Assembly (NCBI GenBank): GCA_020061995.1
Contig: JAGUXE010000412.1
Span: forward strand, 1-35,977
Length of the DNA stretch: 35,977 nt
From: Ignavibacteriales bacterium
Lineage (GTDB): Bacteria > Bacteroidota > Ignavibacteria > Ignavibacteriales > Ignavibacteriaceae
Direction: 5' to 3'
How positions within the stretch are numbered: the stretch's first letter is position 1; each line of letters begins with the position of its first letter. This document shows, one piece after another, positions 15,256 to 24,078 of this stretch. Below the pieces are notes generated by a model that made no database searches, was not told the origin of the DNA, and saw nothing but the letters and a program-made list of their open reading frames with translations. Position numbers and translations under genes: made by a program.

Positions 15256-16632
15256 TTAAAAACTATATTTCAATTTAAACATAAACATATTGTAGTCCTT
15301 CAGATTCGCAAACAAATTATCTCCTTTGCCATCAAAAATTACGGTTGATAAAGTGATTTCTGAATTAATAGTGGCTTTGTAAGCAATCTCAGGCATATAC
15401 ACAAGGGCATAATTATCTTTTATATTATTCCAGTCGGTAACTATGAAACCACCACCAATAGGAGCTACTTTTAACTTTTCATTGAAAAATTTCTTTTCGT
15501 ACCGCAAAAAGAAATAGTCATTCAGGCTTTCGGCTCCTCTTTCGTGAAGAAACCCGTGTAGGTACTGAAAATTTAGATAAGAGCCATCGCTGAAATTGTA
15601 ATCACCCCCGATAACAAATTTTATGTATGGCTTTGTTTTGTCCAATAGAATTGTGTCCTGCGTTACAGGAACGGGTGACAGCGGATAAAAGGCTGATAAA
15701 TCATTGGTCATTATCACATTTTGCTCAGGGATAAATGCTGCTGCCTCAGCCCAAAAACCAATACCTGCAATGCTTGTTGCCAAATCAGCACCAATGATAT
15801 GGGTTCTTGCAAATGAAAGTTGTGAATTGATATTAATTCCGCCAAATGTATCAACAGGAATAAAAGTATTTTTTGTTGCGAAAGGTAATCCATCCCGTCC
15901 CCAAACATAACTTAGAGAAAAGTCAACACCTTTAGCAAAACCTTTAAATTTTAAACCCGCAGTTGAACTTTCTCCTAAATTATATTTAGGCATCATTAAA
16001 GTATCAGAGAAACCTTTTAAAACCATTCCTTGAGGTAATTCCATAGACGGATTTAAAGCATTTGCAAAAATTCCAAGAGGCATATTTGCAGGCTGGAAGA
16101 AAGGAATAAAAATCCCTTGAAGCGAGAAGTCGTTGTTTAAATAGTAATTTAGGTTAATGGCATCAGAACCACGACGACGACCAAAATCAAGAATATCCTC
16201 CAAATCTAATGGATTAAGATTGTCGGTTGGATTTAATTTATCGGCAGTTCCCCAAACAATGCGTTGACGACCAATAGTTACATCTAAATTTTTAGTAAGA
16301 AAACCATACAACTGAAGGTATGCTTCCCTGATTTCCAAATTATAGGGGTCAACAATTCCTTTGTTGTACAAATTACTTGATTGTGTAATACCGGGCAAGC
16401 CAATATTTCGAAGCCAAACTTCGCTGTAAAATTTTGAATTATCGGTAATTTTTTTGTCAAGTCTTAAAGTCAGACGATTTTCGTTCCAAGCCCAATCGTT
16501 GGGTGATTTAAGCAAAAAACGTTGGTCGGTTAAAAGTTCTCCTGACAGTTTGAGGTTGTTTTCTTCTTGTGCATTAGTTATGCTTGAAACAGTAACAAAC
16601 AGCAGCAGTATTAAAATATTTTTTGTATTCAT
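15256..16632 (-). CDS. Outer-membrane beta-barrel protein, DUF1302-like porin
   Basis: 458 residues. Signal peptide MNTKNILILLLFVTVSSITNAQ, then alternating amphipathic strands to a C-terminal aromatic end (MFMFKLKYSF) typical of outer-membrane barrels. The segment IGRQRIVWGTADKLNPTDNLNPLDLEDI matches the DUF1302-type proteins that accompany MMPL exporters. It probably forms the outer-membrane exit for the exported lipid. It is last of eight co-directional genes in cassette 3 and starts 3 bp after the glycosyltransferase gene ends. Confidence 0.8.
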   Translation of the reverse strand: MNTKNILILLLFVTVSSITNAQEENNLKLSGELLTDQRFLLKSPNDWAWNENRLTLRLDKKITDNSKFYSEVWLRNIGLPGITQSSNLYNKGIVDPYNLEIREAYLQLYGFLTKNLDVTIGRQRIVWGTADKLNPTDNLNPLDLEDILDFGRRRGSDAINLNYYLNNDFSLQGIFIPFFQPANMPLGIFANALNPSMELPQGMVLKGFSDTLMMPKYNLGESSTAGLKFKGFAKGVDFSLSYVWGRDGLPFATKNTFIPVDTFGGININSQLSFARTHIIGADLATSIAGIGFWAEAAAFIPEQNVIMTNDLSAFYPLSPVPVTQDTILLDKTKPYIKFVIGGDYNFSDGSYLNFQYLHGFLHERGAESLNDYFFLRYEKKFFNEKLKVAPIGGGFIVTDWNNIKDNYALVYMPEIAYKATINSEITLSTVIFDGKGDNLFANLKDYNMFMFKLKYSF

Positions 16633-16635
16633 AGT

Positions 16636-17337
16636 TTAAAATTTATTTATCTGATTTCTAACAATTTTTGTTAATAAATTAAAGTTGTTAAACAATGCTA
16701 AAGCAATTTGGTGTCCTTCCAAAACAAATTCTTTTATTGCCTTTGATTTAGTACTGGCTTTATCAAATTTGGTTGGATGTTTTAGTCCTTCGAGCATCAC
16801 ATATTTAACCTTTTTTTCCTGTGCCTGATAGTGTAGATTGATTAATGTTTCCACACCAAATTTTGAAGTTCTCATTTCCTCCAAAATTGTCAGGACATCT
16901 TGCTTTAACAGCGCTCTTTCGCCAGTGAACGATTTGAATGGGTTGATTTTGTAGTTAATCAGGGTCTCTGTTGCCTGCCCTAAAACCATATCGGCTTCAT
17001 TTCCGATAATTGGATTTATGAGTTGCTGAAAGTGATTTTTCTTTAAACCGGATAAATCAGCATCACAAAAAACTATAATTTCCGAACTTGCTCTTTCAAC
17101 ACCTAAAGCCATTGCATAACCTTTACCTTTGTTTTCCGGTAAATGAATATCAGTTATATCAACACTTTTTTTTATTTCTTTAATATTTTTTAAAGTATTA
17201 TCAGTTGAACCGTCATTTACTACAATAATTTCGTTAAACAAATTGCTATCGGCGACCGCTTTTAACACATTCTCAATAGTGCTTTCTTCATTGAAAGCAC
17301 AGATTATTGCACTAATTTCAGGATAGTTATTTTTCAT
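16636..17337 (-). CDS. Family 2 glycosyltransferase
   Basis: 233 residues with the GT-A fold order: SAIICAFNEESTIENVLKAV at the N-terminus, VVNDGSTDNT, and the metal- and donor-binding CDADLSG (DxD-like) at about residue 90. It lacks long C-terminal membrane helices, so it is a cytosolic or peripheral enzyme. It would transfer a sugar, perhaps to the lipid product of the neighbouring genes (inference). Only 3 bp separate it from both neighbours, indicating tight translational coupling. Confidence 0.88.
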   Translation of the reverse strand: MKNNYPEISAIICAFNEESTIENVLKAVADSNLFNEIIVVNDGSTDNTLKNIKEIKKSVDITDIHLPENKGKGYAMALGVERASSEIIVFCDADLSGLKKNHFQQLINPIIGNEADMVLGQATETLINYKINPFKSFTGERALLKQDVLTILEEMRTSKFGVETLINLHYQAQEKKVKYVMLEGLKHPTKFDKASTKSKAIKEFVLEGHQIALALFNNFNLLTKIVRNQINKF

Positions 17338-17340
17338 TTT

Positions 17341-17889
17341 TTATTTTACTAATTCAAGTGAAAATTTTTCAGGATACTTTGCTGAAATATCTTTATACAT
17401 TATATTTATTTGATTCATTAAAGTATTAACATTTTCAAGATTTTCTATTACCCCTTTTATTCCTATTTCTTTCTTTTTGTAATCAAGATAACCAACGACA
17501 ATAGGAACTTTTGCTCTATATGCCATATAATAAAAGCCCTTATTCCATTTAAGAACTTTTTTCCTTGTTCCTTCCGGTGAAAGAATTATATGTAAGGATT
17601 TATTTACTTCAATTAAATGAGAGATTTCATATATTGTATTTCCGTATTTTAAACTGTCAACCGGGATTGAACCAAATAATCTCATTACAATATTCATAGG
17701 GAAAAAGAAAAGTTCTTTTTTTGATAAAAAATTATGATTAATGCCTATTTCATTTAAAAATAGTTTGCCATACAAAGCATCGTAATAACTGGTATGTGGA
17801 GCAAATATTACAATGCTTTTTTTGATGTTTGGAAATTCGCCTATGATTTTCCAACCTAATAAATTTTTCAATATAAAACCTGAAATCAT
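17341..17889 (-). CDS. PlsC-like lipid acyltransferase
   Basis: 182 residues. The acyltransferase HX4D motif is H32-TSYY-D37 within IFAPHTSYYDALYGKLF, and the acceptor-binding block is SPEGTR at about 105-109. This is shorter than typical PlsC (about 240) and without an obvious N-terminal membrane anchor beyond the first helix. It transfers an acyl group to a glycerol- or other hydroxyl-bearing lipid. It stands between the ACP-like and GT2 genes, consistent with assembly of a glycolipid. Confidence 0.85.
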   Translation of the reverse strand: MISGFILKNLLGWKIIGEFPNIKKSIVIFAPHTSYYDALYGKLFLNEIGINHNFLSKKELFFFPMNIVMRLFGSIPVDSLKYGNTIYEISHLIEVNKSLHIILSPEGTRKKVLKWNKGFYYMAYRAKVPIVVGYLDYKKKEIGIKGVIENLENVNTLMNQINIMYKDISAKYPEKFSLELVK

Positions 17890-17900
17890 TATTTTTTAAA

Positions 17901-18119
17901 TTATTTTTTGATATACAAAATCAAATCACCAACAGTCTTAACTTCATATAACATATTATAATCCATTGTTATTTTTAGTTTATCTTCTAAGTTCATAAAT
18001 AATTCAGCTAAATCAAGATTGTCGAATTTTAAATCATCTTCAAACGATGAATCATTATTAATTTCAGATAATTTCATACCCGACAAATCACTTATTATTT
18101 CCAATATTATTTTTTCCAT
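17901..18119 (-). CDS. Acyl carrier protein-like, active serine replaced by Asn
   Basis: 72 residues, with the acidic four-helix ACP pattern. The segment DDLKFDNLDLAELFMNLEDKL aligns with the canonical DSL region, but the residue that should be the phosphopantetheine-bearing serine is Asn34 (codon AAT at 18018-18020 on the minus strand). The frame is open and otherwise conserved, so this is not decay. It cannot be a normal holo-ACP. It could be a non-catalytic partner or scaffold, or the operon may borrow the housekeeping ACP. It lies 11 bp upstream of the acyltransferase gene. Confidence 0.8.
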   Translation of the reverse strand: MEKIILEIISDLSGMKLSEINNDSSFEDDLKFDNLDLAELFMNLEDKLKITMDYNMLYEVKTVGDLILYIKK

Positions 18120-18143
18120 AAAAAATGTGTATTCTAAAATAAA

Positions 18144-19091
18144 TTATAATTTTTTCAATAAAACGGCACCATTTGAATAACCACCACCGAAAACCGATAT
18201 AACGATTGTGTCATTTTGTTTGAATCTATCCCAGTTTTGAGATAAAACAATGGGGGTACTTGCAGAACCTGTATTTCCTAAATGTTCTATATTTGTTAAT
18301 AGTTGAGGTGGTTTTAATTTCAATTTTTCAGCAACATAATCGGTAATTCGTTTATTTGCCTGGTGTGGAATTAAGTAGTTCAATTGGTTGATAGGAATGT
18401 CATTTTTGTGTAAAATTTGCTCTGTTTCCTGTATCATATAAGTACACGCATATTGAAAAACGTCTTTTCCAAAAGGCATTTTTATACCTCCATTACCAGG
18501 TCTTAGGTATACGCCTTCTATACTTTTGCCAATGTTGCCTAATCCTGTGGTATTAATATCAATTACTTCTACATCTTCATTAGAATGTCTTTCATTGGAT
18601 AAAACCACTGCTGCTGCACCATCGCCCCACAAAAAACCCGATTTTTCATCTGAATAGTCATTATAAACACTATTGTTTTCTGAAACAATAATTAAAGCGT
18701 TACTTGCTTTTTTATTTACAAAATAGCAATCAACTATTTCAAGTGCATTTATAAATGAAGAACATGCAGAATCAACAGTAAAACATTTAGCGTTAGCAAT
18801 ATTGAATTGATTTTGTACTGCATGAGCCAAAGTACCTACTGTATCGTAAGGTGTGTATGTTGCACCGATTATTAAATCAATTTCATTTAAGGATAGAGGC
18901 GATTCGAAAAGAACCTTTTTAACGGCTTCAATCGCCATTGAATTTGTATTTTCTTCGGGGCGAGTTCTTCGTCTTTGCTTAATACCGCATTTGGAAATAA
19001 TGACTTCATCTGAAATATCGTAATTGTCTGTAAAAAAATCATTTGGAACAATTATTTCCGGGATGTATGAGTTTATATAGTTGATTATCAT
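18144..19091 (-). CDS. Beta-ketoacyl-ACP synthase III-like (KAS III)
   Basis: 315 residues, a normal length for FabH-like thiolase-fold enzymes. The full triad is visible: C110 in TVDSACSSF, H243 in LIPHQANKRI and N273 in EHLGNTGSAS. The glycine-rich end VFGGGYSNGAVLL is also present. It condenses an acyl-CoA or acyl-ACP with a malonyl unit, or performs a related ester- or ketone-forming step. Placement with an ACP-like protein, acyltransferase, GT2 and MMPL exporter suggests synthesis of a dedicated lipid rather than housekeeping fatty-acid initiation. Confidence 0.9.
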   Translation of the reverse strand: MIINYINSYIPEIIVPNDFFTDNYDISDEVIISKCGIKQRRRTRPEENTNSMAIEAVKKVLFESPLSLNEIDLIIGATYTPYDTVGTLAHAVQNQFNIANAKCFTVDSACSSFINALEIVDCYFVNKKASNALIIVSENNSVYNDYSDEKSGFLWGDGAAAVVLSNERHSNEDVEVIDINTTGLGNIGKSIEGVYLRPGNGGIKMPFGKDVFQYACTYMIQETEQILHKNDIPINQLNYLIPHQANKRITDYVAEKLKLKPPQLLTNIEHLGNTGSASTPIVLSQNWDRFKQNDTIVISVFGGGYSNGAVLLKKL

Positions 19092-19120
19092 GTTATGAAG
19101 CTATTTTGGTGTTTGTATAG

Positions 19121-19861
19121 CTATTGTTTTAACTTCCTTACTGTAAAATCATCATCTGTCAACCCCGTGTCGTATTTTACATCCGACATTTGCATTTTGG
19201 TTTTATGGTTTTTCTTCAAGTCGGTCATTTCTATTTCCGAAGCATTCCAATAATCACCTATTTTTTTGAAAGTATATTTTGCTACTTTTACTTTTGTATT
19301 GCCTTTGTCGTAATACTCCATTAATTCAGGATAATAATCTGTTTTATTCACATGTACAATTACTTTTGAATAATCCGATTTACCACCGACAGGAGTTAAT
19401 TCCAATACATATACATTGCCTTCAGTTTTCACTAATTTTGGGGTGTACTTTACCGAGAATAGCACAGATTCCATATCGTCATAAGAAAAATCGGTGCCTG
19501 CAAAGTTTTGATTTTTAGCGCTGGTTGCAATTCGTCTTTCTTTACCAAATGCGGGTAAATACAAATACATTACATCATTAGGCAATGACAACACAGCAAT
19601 GCCAGATTGCGAAGCAGGAGCAGTAAAACGAAATATTCGTTTATCGGTTCCTTTTTGCTGTATGGTTGCTTCACGAATTTCCTGTTTCCCATTTTTGTCA
19701 ATAAGAATGATTTTATTCTTACCAGTCATGTCTTTGGGAGAATACATAACATCGTCCATTTTTTTTAAAATGGTACTTGCGTCTTGTGCATTTGCAGAAA
19801 ATAGGCTTCCTGCTACGATTAAAGCGGTTAAAACCACTGTTTGAATTTTCATTTTTTTCAT
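19121..19861 (-). CDS. LolA-like outer-membrane lipoprotein-sorting protein
   Basis: 246 residues. Signal peptide MKKMKIQTVVLTALIVAGSLFSANAQ, then the LolA/LppX-type half-barrel with ILKKMDDVMYSPKDMTGK, VLSLPNDVMYLYLPAFGKERRI and DFSYDDMESVLFS. Proteins of this COG2834 type are often encoded next to MMPL exporters and are thought to carry lipids across the periplasm. Here it directly follows the MMPL gene with a 21-bp gap, so it probably shuttles the exporter's substrate. Confidence 0.88.
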   Translation of the reverse strand: MKKMKIQTVVLTALIVAGSLFSANAQDASTILKKMDDVMYSPKDMTGKNKIILIDKNGKQEIREATIQQKGTDKRIFRFTAPASQSGIAVLSLPNDVMYLYLPAFGKERRIATSAKNQNFAGTDFSYDDMESVLFSVKYTPKLVKTEGNVYVLELTPVGGKSDYSKVIVHVNKTDYYPELMEYYDKGNTKVKVAKYTFKKIGDYWNASEIEMTDLKKNHKTKMQMSDVKYDTGLTDDDFTVRKLKQ

Positions 19862-19882
19862 TTTTTAAAGAATTAATTATTG

Positions 19883-22141
19883 TTAATGATTATTTGCTAC
19901 TATTTTGCGTTTTCTATTTGCCAATATCAATATTATGGGCAATAAAGTTAAAGCTCCGATACCGGAGCCGAACATACTTATGGCAACCAGAATACCGAAA
20001 TTTTGCAACGGAACTATTTGTGAAAATATCAAAATTAAAAATCCTGCTGCAACCGATATTACATTTATAATAACGGCTTTCCCACTACTTAAAATAGTTT
20101 TTTCAATCGCTTTTTCAGCATCTCCGGTTTCTTTCAAGTGAAAATTAAAACCTGTAATAATATGAATGGAATAATCTATACCAATACCCAAAGCAATACT
20201 ACCTACAAGTACTGTGGCTATATCAAGCGGAATGCCTGTTATGCCCATAAACCCAAATAATATCATAATTGTAGCAATAATTGGAATTGTAGCATAAACC
20301 CCTTTTGATATTGACCGTAACATTAATCCTACAATTAAAAGTACCATTACTAATGCAAGTATCAAACTGCTAAATTGACTTTGAATAAGGCTGTCATTTA
20401 ATTTAACATATACAGATGGCATACCTGTCAATTCAATTTTTATATTCTCACTATTATTTTCCTGAATGAATTTGTTCATTTTTGAGGTAAACTCATCTAT
20501 ATTTTTACTGTCAACAGAAGCAAATCTTGATTGAATAATTCCTTTGTCCAAATCTTCCGAAACAAGCTGAGTCATTACGTCCTGACCATCGAGCAAAAAC
20601 CATAATTGTTCAATTTTAGCTTTATCATCGGGTATCATTTTGCCTTCGCCCATCGCATCGTTCATTTGTTCCACAAGGTCGGCTACAGATTGTGTCATAT
20701 CGATATTCGGGTCTTCTTTCATAAAATGCTCCGTTTTTATCATCATTTTCAGAACCTCAGGGCTTTGCATATCTCCTTCAAATACAACAAATACAGGTAA
20801 AGAACCGCCGAATTTTTTCTGCATCACATCTTCAGAAATCCTTGTTGGATTATCTTTCTTAAAGTAATCAGCCATATTTACACTCGTCTTTATGAAAAAC
20901 ATTCCGGATATGCTTAATCCAAGTATGATACCCCATGCTGTTAATGAATATTTCGGATGTTTGAATAGAAGATTAACTAATGGTTGAAGTATTTTATGAG
21001 TTAAGATATTTCCCCTTTCAGCTTGGTCTGTTTCAATTTTTTTGCGATACATTGAAAATGCTGATATAAGAGCAGGAACAAAGAATATGGACAACAGCAA
21101 AGCAATTAATGTACCCACTGCTGTAAAAATACCGAAGTCTTTAATCATGGTAAGATATGCACCAAATACAAATGAAACAAAGCCAATGGCTGTGGTTACA
21201 GCTGCCAAAATTAAGGGTACAATTATATAAGTAAGAGCTTTTATTAATGCCTGTTTTCTGTCTTTTTCTTTGCTTTGATTTATACTGTTTAATACATGTA
21301 TGGTATAAGCGCTACCAACTGCAAGTAAAACAACAGGTATTATATTTGAAATTATAGTAAGCTCATAACCCGTAACTACCATTATCCCAATAGTCCAAAT
21401 TACAGCAATACCGGCAGTAAGTAGTGGTAATAAAACACCCCGAAACGACTTGAAACTAAGTAATAAAATAAGTGCAATAATCACAAAAACGATAGGCAAA
21501 AGCCAAACAATATCAGCCAAAATTAAATCGCTAATATCGTTCATCATCATAGGTAAGCCTCCAAAGTATAGTTTTTCAGGCAAATTCAGGTTTTCAATCT
21601 TGCTCTTAATTTCCTTTGCAACAGCTTGTTTATCAGCATCGGGTAGTAATGTAAACATAACAACAGTAGCAGTGCCATCTTCGGATACAATAGCCCCTTT
21701 GTACATCTCTTTCGAGAAAACATAATTTTTCAGGCTGTCTAATTGTGCTTGTTTATTGGGTAGGTTGTACTCATCCACCAATTTTCCGATTTCAATTCCC
21801 CACTCAGAACTTTTTATATCCAGAATATTGGTTAAACTCGTAACCGTTGATACTCCATCAGTATACTTCAGACTATCAGTAATTTGTTTAATATGCTGTA
21901 AGACTTCAGCTTTAAAAACATTATCGGTTTCAAGCACAATCATCCCCATGTCATTTCCACCAAATTGAGTTCCAATTTCTTTATATAATGAAGCAACAGG
22001 GTCGTCATCGGGCAAAGAACTCAGAATATCTGAATTGATTGTCAAAAACTTAGTTTGATAACCAAAGAAAATGGTTAATGCCAAAACACTTGCAACAATT
22101 ATCCATTTCAATTTTATGATAATTCGAGATAATTTTTCCAT
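19883..22141 (-). CDS. MMPL/RND-family lipid exporter
   Basis: 752 residues. Two repeated halves, each one transmembrane helix, a periplasmic porter domain and a five-helix bundle. Membrane blocks are visible at about 205-370 (DIVWLLPIVFVIIALILLL...) and again near 585-745 (SSLILALVMVLLIVGLML...). The sequence ends in a basic tail (ANRKRKIVANNH). It is closer to the HpnN/MMPL lipid exporters than to drug or metal RND pumps. It is the second gene of the operon after tetR, 59 bp away, with a TetR-type operator in the gap. Confidence 0.9.
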   Translation of the reverse strand: MEKLSRIIIKLKWIIVASVLALTIFFGYQTKFLTINSDILSSLPDDDPVASLYKEIGTQFGGNDMGMIVLETDNVFKAEVLQHIKQITDSLKYTDGVSTVTSLTNILDIKSSEWGIEIGKLVDEYNLPNKQAQLDSLKNYVFSKEMYKGAIVSEDGTATVVMFTLLPDADKQAVAKEIKSKIENLNLPEKLYFGGLPMMMNDISDLILADIVWLLPIVFVIIALILLLSFKSFRGVLLPLLTAGIAVIWTIGIMVVTGYELTIISNIIPVVLLAVGSAYTIHVLNSINQSKEKDRKQALIKALTYIIVPLILAAVTTAIGFVSFVFGAYLTMIKDFGIFTAVGTLIALLLSIFFVPALISAFSMYRKKIETDQAERGNILTHKILQPLVNLLFKHPKYSLTAWGIILGLSISGMFFIKTSVNMADYFKKDNPTRISEDVMQKKFGGSLPVFVVFEGDMQSPEVLKMMIKTEHFMKEDPNIDMTQSVADLVEQMNDAMGEGKMIPDDKAKIEQLWFLLDGQDVMTQLVSEDLDKGIIQSRFASVDSKNIDEFTSKMNKFIQENNSENIKIELTGMPSVYVKLNDSLIQSQFSSLILALVMVLLIVGLMLRSISKGVYATIPIIATIMILFGFMGITGIPLDIATVLVGSIALGIGIDYSIHIITGFNFHLKETGDAEKAIEKTILSSGKAVIINVISVAAGFLILIFSQIVPLQNFGILVAISMFGSGIGALTLLPIILILANRKRKIVANNH

Positions 22142-22157
22142 ATTTATATTTAGTTTA

Positions 22158-22176
22158 TTTGTACTATATTCGTTTT
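22158..22176. promoter_or_regulatory. Putative TetR operator upstream of the MMPL gene
   Basis: TTTGTACTATATTCGTTTT, 17 bp before the MMPL start. It shares 17 of 19 bases with a site upstream of tetR (22793-22811, TTTGTACTAAATTAGTTTT). Two copies in the two expected places make a shared operator likely. Confidence 0.5.
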
Positions 22177-22200
22177 TTAGTCATTTTTAAAACAAAAAAA

Positions 22201-22782
22201 TTATTTAGATATTCCTTTTACTAAAACTCCAATCAAATCATCAAAATGCGGTGAATATCTGGTGTATTTATTTTGTAAAAAGAAAGGAATTTCCAAACCC
22301 TTTAGCACCATAATAATCATTTCGAGCAAAACTTCAATATTTCCACTTTTATTAAAATATCCTTCATTAATTCCTTGTTCCAATATATTTCTTAAATTAT
22401 CAATTTCCCATTTATCTAATTCACTTCTTAAATCATCAATGAATAGATAATGTTCGTAAAAGTCAGCTTTTAAGGTTTCGTGGTAATTGGCTGCATTATT
22501 TAATAGCTCCATACGCTGAATAAGATAATTTTTAATTTTATCTCCTGCATTCAATTCTGTATTATGCACAATGACAGATAATTGATTTTTAAGCACAGAC
22601 ATTTCTCTTGATACTACTTCTTTAAACAACTCTTCTTTACTTGCAAAGTGGTAATATATAGAACCTTTCGCTTTTCGTGCAGTTTTAGCAATTTCGTCCA
22701 GTGAAGTTTTCTGAAATCCAAATCGACTAAATAGTTTATTTGCTACACTTACAATTATATCTTTTGTTTCGTCTATTTGCAT
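22201..22782 (-). CDS. TetR/AcrR-family transcriptional regulator
   Basis: 193 residues. N-terminal helix-turn-helix GFQKTSLDEIAKTARKAKGSIYYHFASKEELFKEVV, then an all-helical ligand-binding domain. First gene of cassette 3 and co-directional with the lipid export operon. Shared TTTGTACTA-type sites before this gene and before the MMPL gene suggest it represses both. Confidence 0.92.
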   Translation of the reverse strand: MQIDETKDIIVSVANKLFSRFGFQKTSLDEIAKTARKAKGSIYYHFASKEELFKEVVSREMSVLKNQLSVIVHNTELNAGDKIKNYLIQRMELLNNAANYHETLKADFYEHYLFIDDLRSELDKWEIDNLRNILEQGINEGYFNKSGNIEVLLEMIIMVLKGLEIPFFLQNKYTRYSPHFDDLIGVLVKGISK

Positions 22783-22792
22783 TTATATACTA

Positions 22793-22825
22793 TTTGTACT
22801 AAATTAGTTTTACGGTACAAAAATA
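22793..22825 (-). promoter_or_regulatory. tetR promoter and operator
   Basis: A minus-strand TATTTTTG (22818-22825) fits the -7 consensus, with TTTG 18 bp upstream. Downstream of it lie TTTGTAC (22793-22799) and its inverted copy GTACAAA (22815-22821), overlapping the -7 box. This is a plausible autoregulatory site. Confidence 0.5.
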
Positions 22826-22912
22826 CAAATACTTTTATCAATCCAAATTTTTTTTATTCTTTTTTTTAATAATGTAATGAATGTATCATCGTATTAGTAG
22901 AGTGGTGGGAAG

Positions 22913-22979
22913 ATTGCAGCTCTTTTACAAGCCTTTGGGCAGAGCGTAGGCTCGTGTGGGCTTGGAAATGTGCTGCAAT
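22913..22979. repeat. Hairpin H3 (T-T mismatch family)
   Basis: Same outer stem and T-T mismatch pattern as H1. The loop has changed to AGAGCGTAGGCTC, which keeps the GAGC/GCTC inner pairing seen in H2. It lies 131 bp upstream of tetR at the start of cassette 3. Confidence 0.7.
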
Positions 22980-23076
22980 GTGGGTTGGGGTTTCTTTTAC
23001 TTCTTTTTTGCGGGGGGAAAGAAAAAAACAAAATAAATTCCATCAAATTTCCACCAACCTATCAAAGAGCTAAATT
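22913..23076. repeat. 165-bp repeat block, copy 2
   Basis: Near-identical to 10864-11028, including the poly-A/poly-G stretch and AAATTCCATCAAATTT. It ends 61 bp before the core of E4. No gene is evident in it. Confidence 0.7.
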
Positions 23077-23136
23077 CCATATTTCAATTTCCTGTCAATA
23101 TGCCATTTACAATCTGATTTGCGGTTTTCTACACTT

Positions 23137-23272
23137 GCAGCCAACGTTTTGCAGCTAAACGCAGGCAGGGCTTAAACCACTGCACTTTCTACGAAGAACT
23201 GCTCACAAATATACTACTTTTCTGTCCTACGAAGCACGAAACCCCTGCTTGCGTTTAGGTGCTGTTATGCCT
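23137..23272. repeat. attC-like element E4
   Basis: 136-bp palindrome. Left core GCAGCCAAC (23137-23145), right core GTTATGCCT (23264-23272). Arms CTAAACGCAGGCAGGG and its near complement. The left core is the exact complement of the E3 right core, and the right core that of the E5 left core. The loop holds CTACGAAG twice. Confidence 0.8.
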
Positions 23273-23307
23273 TCGTTGTTCTTTTTCGTCCGTTGCGGTG
23301 GAACAGC

Positions 23308-23366
23308 CATACTCTTTGGCAAGTTTTGGCTTGTGTGGCTGGATTGAGCGACTTGCCAATGTGTAT
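23308..23366. repeat. Hairpin H4 (T-T mismatch family)
   Basis: Stem CATA-CTCTTTG-GCAAG facing CTTGC-CAATGTG-TATG. All variable positions stay paired and the C:G, T-T, C:G, T-T pattern is kept. The loop differs from H1-H3. It lies 25 bp after the last gene (ccdA-like) of cassette 4. Confidence 0.65.
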
Positions 23367-23391
23367 GGATGTGAAGGGTGGGTTTGTTTGT

Positions 23392-24078
23392 CTAAAGGTA
23401 ATAGCTGAAAAGTCTGAAAAAATAGAAACTTAAATAAAGTAACGCTAATCCGCTTATAATTTGAATACTTTTCCTTAACCAAGTCAATTTGGCAAGTTTT
23501 GAAACAGAACTTGCAAAAAGTCCAACAATTAAAAAGGGTAGTCCTCTCCCAATTCCAAATAAAAACGCTAAAATTACTCCATACAAAATACTTGCTTTAG
23601 TTGCTGCAACTGTTAATAATAGTAGTAATGGGGCTGCTGATGTGCCTAAGCTGAAAATAAAGCCGTATATAAATGACCCCCCTATTCCTGGTTTGCGAAG
23701 TGCCTCAAGTTGTCGCACTCTAAGGTAAGGTCCATAAAAAGCAACTCCCGCAGCAATTAGTGTAATTGTGCCCATTGCTAAAGTCCAATACAAACCAAAT
23801 GTTTCGGTTAAAAAAGCACCAATGTAACCTGCAATACCACCAAAAACCGTTAAACAAACAACTATACCCAAAAAGAAAGAAAAAGTAATGGAAAACCCTG
23901 TTTTAGCTTCACGCACTTCATTAGTTGTAACATAGCCTGCAAAGCCAAGTCCGACAGGTAATGTGCAAGGACAAACGCCACTTGATATTATACCTGCTAA
24001 CAAAGCAAGTCCTAAACTATAAATAGAGCCATCTTGAAATGTTTCTGTGAATTGATTTAAAAATTGCTCAACATTCAT
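23392..24078 (-). CDS. CcdA/DsbD-type thiol electron transporter
   Basis: 228 residues with about six membrane helices. The redox pair is C36-P-C38 in ISSGVCPCTLPVGLGFAGY, as in CcdA-like proteins that pass electrons from cytoplasmic thioredoxin to the envelope. In this cassette it follows a MerP-like metal-binding lipoprotein, overlapping it by 4 bp (ATGA), and shares the cassette with a thioredoxin-like protein. It may keep exported metal-binding cysteines reduced (inference). CcdA relatives are also found next to mercury and copper genes. Confidence 0.85.
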   Translation of the reverse strand: MNVEQFLNQFTETFQDGSIYSLGLALLAGIISSGVCPCTLPVGLGFAGYVTTNEVREAKTGFSITFSFFLGIVVCLTVFGGIAGYIGAFLTETFGLYWTLAMGTITLIAAGVAFYGPYLRVRQLEALRKPGIGGSFIYGFIFSLGTSAAPLLLLLTVAATKASILYGVILAFLFGIGRGLPFLIVGLFASSVSKLAKLTWLRKSIQIISGLALLYLSFYFFRLFSYYL

